DNA from: Bacillota bacterium
Lineage (GTDB): Bacteria > Bacillota > Clostridia > Christensenellales > CAG-138
Length of the DNA: 5,823 nucleotides
Assembly: GCA_023416175.1 (NCBI GenBank)
Contig: JAEZIE010000079.1
Span: 1-5,823, forward strand
Direction: 5' to 3'
The stretch's first letter is position 1. Every line of letters begins with the position of its first letter. The position numbers and the translations under genes are program-made. The notes under the pieces are model-generated. The model saw only the letters and a program-made list of their open reading frames with translations, was not told the origin of the DNA and did no database searches. Shown here piece after piece: positions 1 through 4,633 of the stretch.

Positions 1-909
1 CAGATCGTCGTCGCGACGCCGGGCAGGTTGTTGGACCACATTGCCCGAAAGACCATCAGGCTCAGCGATGTACGCACCGTGATCTTAGACGAAGCGGACC
101 GGATGCTCGATATGGGCTTCCGCCCCGACCTGACACGCATTTTGGAAAGCGTACCCACCGAGCGCCAGACAGCGCTGTTTTCTGCCACTATGTCTAAGGG
201 CGTTTTGGAGATCGCAAGGAATTTCCAGAAGGACGCTGAGCAGTTAACCATTGCGCAAAGCTCGCTAACGGTTGACTCCGTCAAGCAGTATTATACTGAA
301 GTCCGCACTGGTGCAAAGGAGGGGGCGCTTGTAAAGCTGCTCAAGGAAGAGGATTTCGGTCTTTCCCTGATATTCGTTAACACCAAGCGCATGGCGGACA
401 GGCTAGCGACAAGCCTTCAGAAGAACGGCTTTCTCGCCGACGCCCTGCACGGAGACATGCGGCAGAACCAGCGCGATAAGGTCATGGCCAAATACCGTAC
501 CGGCGAGCTGCGCATCCTCGTGGCCACAGACGTTGCCTCCCGTGGTATCGACGTATACCACATCGACGCGGTGATCAACTACGATATTCCCATGGACAGC
601 GATTCGTACGTCCACCGTATCGGTCGTACCGGCAGGGCCGAGCAGCAGGGTGTTTCCTACACCCTCATATTCCCGCGCGAACGGGAGCAATTAAAGCAAA
701 TGATGCGAAGCCTTAAGGCCGTCATCATCCCCACCGGCCCAGCGATTGAAGACGATATCGCGGATGCGGACTTTGTACGCAGGGCGAGGGCCTATGGACA
801 GCAGCCCAGCTACGGCGCCCCTGCTGCCGCAAGTTCCTCCCGCTCTTCGTCGCAGACGCGGCATTTCGGCCAGCGCGGCAGGAACCGGCGCGCTTCCTCG
901 TTCCGGTAA
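1..909 (+). CDS. DEAD-box ATP-dependent RNA helicase (5' end outside the window)
   Basis: This is an RNA-unwinding ATPase that remodels RNA or RNA-protein complexes in the cytoplasm, for example in ribosome assembly, mRNA decay or cold response. The reading frame is open from base 1, so the gene is cut by the window edge; 302 residues are visible. Helicase motifs appear in order: Ib (TPGR, visible residues 6-9), II (DEAD, 30-33, within VILDEADRMLDMGF), III (SAT, 61-63), IV (LIFVNTKR), V (VATDVASRGID) and VI (HRIGRTGR). The Q motif, Walker A and motif Ia must lie upstream. After the second RecA domain comes a short Ser/Arg/Gly/Gln-rich basic tail of about 40 residues, typical of the non-specific RNA-binding tails in this family. 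The TAA stop at 907-909 is followed by a strong terminator. The helicase class is certain; the subgroup (CshA-, RhlE- or DbpA-like) is not, so no symbol is given. Confidence 0.96.
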   Translation, partial: QIVVATPGRLLDHIARKTIRLSDVRTVILDEADRMLDMGFRPDLTRILESVPTERQTALFSATMSKGVLEIARNFQKDAEQLTIAQSSLTVDSVKQYYTEVRTGAKEGALVKLLKEEDFGLSLIFVNTKRMADRLATSLQKNGFLADALHGDMRQNQRDKVMAKYRTGELRILVATDVASRGIDVYHIDAVINYDIPMDSDSYVHRIGRTGRAEQQGVSYTLIFPREREQLKQMMRSLKAVIIPTGPAIEDDIADADFVRRARAYGQQPSYGAPAAASSSRSSSQTRHFGQRGRNRRASSFR

Positions 910-929
910 TACAGAAGTTTTTTGACGAT

Positions 930-957
930 AAAGGCGGCAGGAAAACCTGCCGCCTTT
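930..957 (+). terminator. Intrinsic terminator of the helicase gene
   Basis: A perfect 12-bp stem (AAAGGCGGCAGG, 930-941, pairing with CCTGCCGCCTTT, 946-957) closes an AAAA tetraloop and ends in TTTT (955-958). It starts 20 bases after the helicase stop. The run of T is short, but the GC-rich stem and position make a terminator very likely. Its stem closely resembles that of the facing terminator at 1124-1154. Confidence 0.88.
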
Positions 958-958
958 T

Positions 959-1123
959 GAGTATCAATAAATCTGCTTGAGGCTTTTAAGGTATCGGCGC
1001 TTCAAGCGACGGCGCTTTTTTTCTACTGTGGGGAAACTACGTATACCCACACCCCTTCCCAAATAACTCCCGCAGGGGCATGAGCGACCGCGTATTAGGT
1101 ATGCATGCCCTTCTTCCACACGT
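959..1123. other. Non-coding spacer between two convergent terminators
   Basis: No convincing gene is seen in these 165 bases: no ORF with a ribosome binding site and recognisable product, and no tRNA. The stretch holds three inverted repeats: the competing hairpins at 975-1022, TGTGGG/CCCACA (1027-1032 with 1046-1051), and GGGCATG/CATGCCC (1076-1082 with 1104-1110, 21-base loop). No good promoter was found on either strand, so any RNA from here would be readthrough from the flanking genes. Confidence 0.6.
975..1022 (+). other. Overlapping alternative hairpins ending in a T run (possible secondary terminator)
   Basis: A 5-bp stem AAGCG (1004-1008) with CGCTT (1013-1017) and an ACGG loop runs straight into seven T (1016-1022), the form of a weak rightward intrinsic terminator. 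Its left arm is also used by a competing 9-bp stem, GCTTGAGGC (975-983) with GCTTCAAGC (999-1007), containing one G-U pair. The two folds exclude each other. The simplest reading is a backup terminator for helicase readthrough; no downstream gene on this strand would make it an attenuator. Confidence 0.35.
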
Positions 1124-1154
1124 AAAGGCAGCAGGGGTCTCCCCTGCTGCCTTT
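1124..1154 (-). terminator. Terminator of the 2-oxoacid oxidoreductase operon
   Basis: A perfect 14-bp stem (AAAGGCAGCAGGGG, 1124-1137, with CCCCTGCTGCCTTT, 1141-1154) closes a 3-base loop. It begins 21 bases past the stop of the gamma-subunit gene on the minus strand. The trailing T run is only three bases on either strand, so termination depends mainly on the stem. It probably also blocks transcription arriving from the helicase side. Confidence 0.82.
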
Positions 1155-1175
1155 GTGTTCCATATTCAAATCGGT

Positions 1176-1712
1176 TTAACGTACGGCTTCTGCGCCTTCC
1201 TTTAGCGCTTCCCTGTTGAGCGATAATAGATCTGCCTTCTTTGCGCCAAGCTTTTCCTTGAGCGCCAGCAGCACGTTTTCGATATCCACGCTGCCCGTCT
1301 TTTCAATATACGCGCCGAGCATTACCATGTTGGCGACGCGCGCGTTGCCCAGTCGCTCCGCAATCTCGTTGCAGGGGACGTAGTAAACCTCCACATCCTC
1401 CCGGCGCGCAGGCCTGTCGATGATGGAGCTGTTGATAAACAGCTTCCCTCCCTGCTGCACATTTCCTTCGAATTTATCCAGGGAAGGCCTATTGAGTGCG
1501 ATTACGGACGTCGCCATGCTCACCACCGGCGAACCGATGGCTTCATCCGATATGATGACGCTGCAGTTGGCGGTACCCCCGCGCATTTCCGGGCCGTAGG
1601 CAGGCAGCCATGTGACCTGCTTGCCTTCGAGCATCCCGGCATAGGCGAGTAGCTGCCCCATCAGCAGCACGCCCTGCCCGCCGAACCCTGCGAAAAGGTT
1701 TTGCTCCAGCAT
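1176..1712 (-). CDS. 2-oxoacid:ferredoxin oxidoreductase, gamma subunit
   Basis: This is the small, non-catalytic gamma subunit of a four-subunit 2-oxoacid:ferredoxin oxidoreductase in the cytoplasm; in this superfamily the gamma domain is linked to coenzyme A binding and complex assembly. The 178 residues match the usual length. The N-terminus has the family glycine motif GFGGQGV (residues 9-15), followed by PEMRGGTA (41-48) and a conserved-looking segment with NMVMLGA (128-134). The ATG at 1712-1710 lies one base after the beta-subunit stop and is preceded by AAGGAGGTA at 1725-1717, inside the end of the beta gene, which suggests translational coupling. It is the last gene of the operon, followed by the hairpin at 1124-1154. 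The family call is firm; VorC-, VorG- or KorC-type naming would depend on substrate, so no symbol is given. Confidence 0.94.
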   Translation of the reverse strand: MLEQNLFAGFGGQGVLLMGQLLAYAGMLEGKQVTWLPAYGPEMRGGTANCSVIISDEAIGSPVVSMATSVIALNRPSLDKFEGNVQQGGKLFINSSIIDRPARREDVEVYYVPCNEIAERLGNARVANMVMLGAYIEKTGSVDIENVLLALKEKLGAKKADLLSLNREALKEGAEAVR

Positions 1713-1713
1713 G

Positions 1714-2451
1714 CTATACCTCCTTCATAACCCCAAGCGGGTAGTACGGGATCATAGCGCTTTCCAGCCAGTCCATGGACTCCGCGGGGGATTTCCCCCA
1801 GTTGGTGGGGCAGGTGGACAGCACCTCCACCATGGAAAAGCCTTTTCCCGCCATCTGCGTCTCAAACGCCTTCCGTATGGCCTTTTTGGCGCGCAGGATA
1901 TTGACGGTGGAGTTGACCGCTACACGCTCGATATAAGCCGCGCCGTCTATTGTCGCAAGCATTTCGGATACGCGCAGCGGGTTTCCGCTGTGCCCCTGGT
2001 CCCGCCCGTAGGGCGAGGTCGTGGTACGCTGGCCCAGCAGCGTCGTAGGGGCCATTTGTCCGCCCGTCATGCCATATATTGCGTTGTTGATGAATATGGT
2101 GGTGATCTTTTCCCCGCGGTGCGCGGCGTGTACGATCTCTGCAGCACCGATGGAGGCAAGGTCCCCGTCGCCCTGGTAGGTGAACACGCAGCTGTCCGGA
2201 CCAAGCACGCGTTTGATGCCGGTCGCCACGGCGGGTGCGCGGCCATGCGCCGCTTCCTGCATATCGATATTAAAGTATTTGTAAGCGAACACCGAGCAGC
2301 CGACGGGCGCTACGCCCACGGCCTTCTCCTGAAGTTTCAGTTCTTCAATCGCCTCCGCGATCAGTCGGTGTACAATGCCGTGGCCGCAGCCCGGGCAATA
2401 GTGCATTTCCGTATCCGTTAAAACGGGAGTCTTTTGAAATACGACTGCCAC
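1714..2451 (-). CDS. 2-oxoacid:ferredoxin oxidoreductase, TPP-binding beta subunit
   Basis: This is the catalytic subunit that binds thiamine pyrophosphate and a [4Fe-4S] cluster; it decarboxylates the 2-oxoacid and passes electrons toward the ferredoxin subunit. The 245 residues agree with the family. The TPP/Mg2+ motif is GDGD (94-97) continuing to NNAIYGMTGGQ (122-132). CPGCGHG (19-25) supplies Cys19 and Cys22, and with Cys52 (VGCS) and Cys214 (CPTNW) these have the arrangement expected for the four cluster ligands. HGRAPAVATG (69-78) is also typical. The start is a GTG at 2451-2449, chosen because GGAGGGGG (2466-2459) lies 7 bases upstream and the N-terminus is then family-like. It sits 2 bases after the alpha stop and 1 base before the gamma start. 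Confidence 0.95.
   Translation of the reverse strand: MAVVFQKTPVLTDTEMHYCPGCGHGIVHRLIAEAIEELKLQEKAVGVAPVGCSVFAYKYFNIDMQEAAHGRAPAVATGIKRVLGPDSCVFTYQGDGDLASIGAAEIVHAAHRGEKITTIFINNAIYGMTGGQMAPTTLLGQRTTTSPYGRDQGHSGNPLRVSEMLATIDGAAYIERVAVNSTVNILRAKKAIRKAFETQMAGKGFSMVEVLSTCPTNWGKSPAESMDWLESAMIPYYPLGVMKEV
1717..1725 (-). promoter_or_regulatory. Ribosome binding site of the gamma-subunit gene, inside the beta gene
   Basis: AAGGAGGTA is read from 1725 to 1717, with AAGGAGG six bases before the ATG at 1712. It is formed by the last sense codons of the beta gene (AAG GAG GTA, encoding K-E-V), so beta translation and gamma initiation are physically linked. Confidence 0.85.
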
Positions 2452-2453
2452 CG

Positions 2454-3524
2454 CTATACCCCCTCCATTTGCAGTACTTTGCTTGCGACGTCCTCCGCGG
2501 TGGGAACGCGGCTTCCAAGATATGCAAGCATTTCTACTTTCTTTGTTCCGTTTACGGCCAGGCGGACGTCCTCAACCATCTGCCCTGCGCTCATTTCCAC
2601 GCAGAACGCTTGCTTTACCGAAGCCTGGGCGATGGCGTCGTGTACGGCCCCGGACGGGAACGGCCAGAGCGTGATGGGGCGTACCAAGCCGACTTTAACG
2701 CCTTTTTTTGCAAGAAGCGCGATGGCGGACTTACAGATGCGCGCCACCGTGCCGTAGGCACAGAGGATATACTCCGCACCGTCGGTATTGTAAAGCTCCA
2801 CCTGCGCGCAGCAACGTTCCACTTCCTTATAGCGCGCCTGCAGGCGCATGTTCATTTCCTCAAGCTCTTCAACTTCGATGTAGAGGGAATTGACAATGGC
2901 CCGCGGCCTTCCGCCTTCTGTCTGGCGGTAGCCGGTCGTGGCCCAGCTTTTATCATATTGGGCTGGTGTAACCGTATGGATTTCCACCGGCTCCATCATC
3001 TGGCCGATGATACCGTCGGCCAGCACCATGACCGGCATGCGGTATTTATCCGCCACGTCAAACGCCTGCTGTACGACGTCAATCGCCTCCTGCACGGATG
3101 CGGGGGCATACACGACCATGCGGTAATCCCCATGGCCTCCGCCCTTTGTGGCCTGAAAATAATCTCCCTGGGAAGCTTGGATAGATCCTAAGCCCGGACC
3201 ACCGCGCATCATATTGACGATCACGCACGGAAGCTCTGCGCCCGCGATGTAGGAAATGCCCTCCATCTTCAGGCTGATGCCTGGGCTTGACGACGAGGTC
3301 ATCACCCGCGCGCCAGCGCCGGAAGCGCCATACACCATGTTGATGGCTGCCACTTCGCTTTCCGCCTGTAAAAAGCATCCGCCTTCCACTTGGGGCAGGC
3401 GCATGGACATATATTCCGGAATATCGTTCTGCGGCGTGATCGGGTACCCGAAAAAGAATTTGCAGCCCGCCTGTATGGCGGCCTCCGCGATCGCTTCGCA
3501 ACCTTTCATCAGCTTCTTTGCCAT
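2454..3524 (-). CDS. vorB: 2-oxoacid:ferredoxin oxidoreductase, alpha subunit (VorB type)
   Basis: This is the large subunit carrying the substrate-facing pyrimidine-binding domain of the oxidoreductase. The 356 residues fit the roughly 350-residue VorB type. Visible motifs are GYPITPQN (26-33), which defines the 2-oxoacid rather than the pyruvate branch, QAESE (53-57), TSSSSPGISL (76-85), RGGPGLGS (107-114) and a C-terminal domain starting near 250 with RPITLWPFP (282-290). The ATG at 3524 is preferred over an upstream in-frame ATG at 3596: it has AGGAGG at 3534-3529 and begins MAKKLMKG as relatives do, while the extension overlaps the ferredoxin gene. From memory, the closest relatives are annotated as 3-methyl-2-oxobutanoate dehydrogenase VorB, which implies branched-chain 2-oxoacids (inference). 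A 2-oxoglutarate (KorA-like) substrate is the main alternative. Confidence 0.93.
   Translation of the reverse strand: MAKKLMKGCEAIAEAAIQAGCKFFFGYPITPQNDIPEYMSMRLPQVEGGCFLQAESEVAAINMVYGASGAGARVMTSSSSPGISLKMEGISYIAGAELPCVIVNMMRGGPGLGSIQASQGDYFQATKGGGHGDYRMVVYAPASVQEAIDVVQQAFDVADKYRMPVMVLADGIIGQMMEPVEIHTVTPAQYDKSWATTGYRQTEGGRPRAIVNSLYIEVEELEEMNMRLQARYKEVERCCAQVELYNTDGAEYILCAYGTVARICKSAIALLAKKGVKVGLVRPITLWPFPSGAVHDAIAQASVKQAFCVEMSAGQMVEDVRLAVNGTKKVEMLAYLGSRVPTAEDVASKVLQMEGV
2459..2466 (-). promoter_or_regulatory. Ribosome binding site supporting the GTG start of the beta subunit
   Basis: GGAGGGGG is read from 2466 to 2459, 7 bases before GTG at 2451. It lies within the last codons of the alpha gene (GAG GGG GTA, encoding E-G-V) and decides the non-ATG start of beta. 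Confidence 0.8.
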
Positions 3525-3528
3525 AGCT

Positions 3529-3534
3529 CCTCCT
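3529..3534 (-). promoter_or_regulatory. Ribosome binding site of the alpha-subunit gene, overlapping the ferredoxin stop
   Basis: AGGAGG (3534-3529) shares its first two bases with the TAG stop of the ferredoxin gene (3535-3533) and lies 4 bases before the ATG at 3524. It fixes the alpha start and couples it to ferredoxin translation. Confidence 0.85.
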
Positions 3535-3739
3535 ATTTCTCCACCTGGATGACAACATCGGGGCATGTGCGTGCGCAGGCCGCGCATGCGATACAAGCCG
3601 CCATATCCGTTATCTCGGCCGGATGATAGCCTTTTTCATTGAGCTTGGTGGGAGAGAGCTGCATGATATGCTTGGGGCATGCGCGTACGCACAATCCGCA
3701 GCCTTTGCAGCGCTCAAAATTGATCGTTACCTTCGCCAT
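3533..3739 (-). CDS. 2-oxoacid:ferredoxin oxidoreductase, delta subunit (two-[4Fe-4S] ferredoxin)
   Basis: This small electron-transfer subunit accepts electrons from the beta-subunit cluster and passes them to free ferredoxin. It has 68 residues with two complete CxxCxxCxxxCP motifs: CKGCGLCVRACP (11-22) and one starting CIACAAC (49-55), each binding a [4Fe-4S] cluster. The start at 3739 (MAKVTINFERCKGC) matches the usual N-terminus of delta subunits, and AAAGG at 3755-3751 lies 11 bases upstream. An ATG three codons earlier (3748) is possible but would leave AAAGG only 2 bases away. A still longer frame to 3823 would overlap the ATPase gene and has no family support. It lies 53 bases downstream of the ATPase and 8 bases upstream of alpha. 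Role and family are certain; the exact start is less so. Confidence 0.9.
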   Translation of the reverse strand: MAKVTINFERCKGCGLCVRACPKHIMQLSPTKLNEKGYHPAEITDMAACIACAACARTCPDVVIQVEK

Positions 3740-3792
3740 CCTTATCATCGCCTTTCCCCGCGTTGGTCTAGACTTGTTCCCGCTAGGGCACG

Positions 3793-4509
3793 CTAAATGC
3801 CCAGCCTTGTAAACCGGTCCCAATCCCTGTGCATATACAATTCGATCTGCATGGGTTTTCCGATATATTGTAAAGATTTGTCCTGCAATTGTACCCAGCT
3901 AAGAAACTTATCAAGATTGTCTTTTGTACCCGTTGTGTAGGCGACGGGTATTTTAGAAGCTTCCGACACCGCTTTTATAAGTTCATAGCCTGCAACAAGA
4001 TGCTCCGCCTCCGTTTCCGTGGAAAGGTTTGCGTTGTTGACAAGCCCGGTGATGTGAATTCGCGCACGGGCCTCTATGCGCTCCATCAGTTCCAATACCA
4101 GCTCCGGCGTCGCAGAGAACGGGCGGAACGGGTTTACCACCAGCAGCACGTTGAGCGCTCCTTCGGGCAAACGGTCGAAATTGTTTTTGTACTGTCCAAG
4201 CGCCGTAGCACCGGAAGGATCACCGCCAGCATCAATTACAACGGTATCGTACTGATCTGTAAATATGGAGTAAACCTCCGGCGAAAGCGCCGGAACCTCA
4301 ACGGTGGAGTAGGCGAATACGGGATGAATGAGCTTTACGTTAGCCAAAGCCAGTTCCTCCCTGCGTTCCGCCGAACGGAAATAGGGATTGATTACGTCGA
4401 GATCCGCTAAAACCGTATGCGAATGCTGTGCAGCGTTTACTGCAAAGTTGATCGCAAGTTCAGTTTTTCCGCTGCCGAAATTGCCTAGCAAAACATAAAA
4501 ACGCTTCAT
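3793..4509 (-). CDS. P-loop ATPase, CobQ/MinD/ParA-like, associated with the oxidoreductase operon
   Basis: A cytoplasmic nucleotide-binding protein of 238 residues whose role is not established. Walker A is GNFGSGKTE (9-17). ADLDVINPYFRS (35-46) looks like the switch I region with its aspartate, and VVIDAGGDPSG (90-100) is the Walker B/switch II region. VVNPFRP (124-130) and GLVNNANLSTETEAEH (155-170) look like base-recognition and family-specific segments. The residue at the place of the MinD/ParA signature lysine is Asn10, so this is not a canonical deviant Walker A ATPase. From memory, similar ATPases precede VorB-type operons in other Clostridia, suggesting a maturation, cofactor-loading or regulatory role (inference). 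The ATG at 4509 puts Walker A at the expected depth; its ribosome site, AAAGG at 4524-4520, is weak and 10 bases away. It is the first full-length gene of the operon. Confidence 0.85.
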   Translation of the reverse strand: MKRFYVLLGNFGSGKTELAINFAVNAAQHSHTVLADLDVINPYFRSAERREELALANVKLIHPVFAYSTVEVPALSPEVYSIFTDQYDTVVIDAGGDPSGATALGQYKNNFDRLPEGALNVLLVVNPFRPFSATPELVLELMERIEARARIHITGLVNNANLSTETEAEHLVAGYELIKAVSEASKIPVAYTTGTKDNLDKFLSWVQLQDKSLQYIGKPMQIELYMHRDWDRFTRLGI

Positions 4510-4535
4510 ACAGCAGTTGCCTTTATTAGATACAT
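4506..4535 (-). CDS. Candidate 9-codon leader peptide overlapping the ATPase start
   Basis: On the minus strand an ATG at 4535 opens a nine-codon frame, MYLIKATAV, whose TGA stop (4508-4506) overlaps the ATPase ATG (4509-4507) as ATGA. GGAG (4548-4545) lies 9 bases before its ATG, a reasonable ribosome site and arguably better than that of the ATPase. The weak ATPase site AAAGG is inside this frame, so passing ribosomes could control initiation of the ATPase. The peptide contains one Leu (CTA), one Ile (ATA) and one Val. A function is inference; an ORF this short can arise by chance. Confidence 0.35.
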   Translation of the reverse strand: MYLIKATAV

Positions 4536-4556
4536 TTTTTATTACTCCACGATTGC

Positions 4557-4562
4557 ATTATA
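4557..4562 (-). promoter_or_regulatory. Probable -10 box of the ATPase-oxidoreductase operon promoter
   Basis: A perfect TATAAT (read 4562 to 4557) lies 48 bases before the ATPase ATG in an AT-rich spacer. The implied start point is near G4550, just before the GGAG of the leader ORF. No good -35 box exists at 16-18 bases: the sequence there is TATCAA, the complement of the rightward promoter's -35. The promoter may therefore be weak or activator-dependent. Confidence 0.5.
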
Positions 4563-4580
4563 CGATATTCTACAACCATT

Positions 4581-4608
4581 TTGATAGAATTCATGCACAA
4601 TATATAAT
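4581..4608 (+). promoter_or_regulatory. Near-consensus sigma-70/SigA promoter pointing right, antisense to the flavoprotein gene
   Basis: TTGATA (4581-4586), a 16-base spacer and TATAAT (4603-4608) match the housekeeping consensus at 11 of 12 positions. Transcription would start near 4615 and run into the 3' end of the convergent flavoprotein gene (stop at 4634). No coding sequence lies downstream on this strand, so the product would be an antisense or small RNA, if the promoter is used. Confidence 0.5.
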
Positions 4609-4617
4609 CTATACGAG

Positions 4618-4631
4618 TGAGCGTCGGCTCA
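4618..4631. repeat. Small inverted repeat after the flavoprotein stop codon
   Basis: TGAGC (4618-4622) and GCTCA (4627-4631) form a 5-bp stem around GTCG, two bases beyond the flavoprotein stop. Read on the minus strand it is not followed by a T run, so it is at best a weak terminator or an RNA 3'-end protector. On the plus strand it would lie at the very 5' end of the predicted antisense RNA. Confidence 0.3.
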
Positions 4632-4633
4632 TG

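Noticed and set aside
28..30. TTG at 28 as the start of the helicase
   Set aside because: The frame is open and helicase-like (motif Ib TPGR) from base 1, so the true start lies before the window.
1711..2421. Long open frame on the plus strand opposite the beta-subunit gene (236 codons)
   Set aside because: It is a mirror of the codon bias of the real minus-strand gene; it has no ribosome binding site, no recognisable motif and a Cys/His/Arg-rich composition typical of antisense frames.
2469..3191. Long open frame on the plus strand opposite the alpha-subunit gene (240 codons)
   Set aside because: The minus strand here encodes an unmistakable VorB-type protein with all its motifs; the plus frame has no domain or start signal.
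3525..3596. N-terminal extension of the alpha subunit to an ATG at 3596
   Set aside because: It would overlap the ferredoxin gene across its second cluster motif, and the ATG at 3524 has its own AGGAGG and the family N-terminus.
3740..3792. Separate promoter or terminator in the 53-base gap between the ATPase and ferredoxin genes
   Set aside because: No convincing -35/-10 pair and no GC-rich hairpin with a T run were found, so ATPase and enzyme genes are best read as one operon.
3740..3823. N-terminal extension of the ferredoxin to a start at 3823
   Set aside because: It overlaps the end of the ATPase gene, and the extra 28 residues do not resemble any ferredoxin subunit N-terminus.
3889..4410. 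Plus-strand open frame opposite the ATPase gene
   Set aside because: No ribosome site and no recognisable domain; the minus frame has clear Walker motifs.
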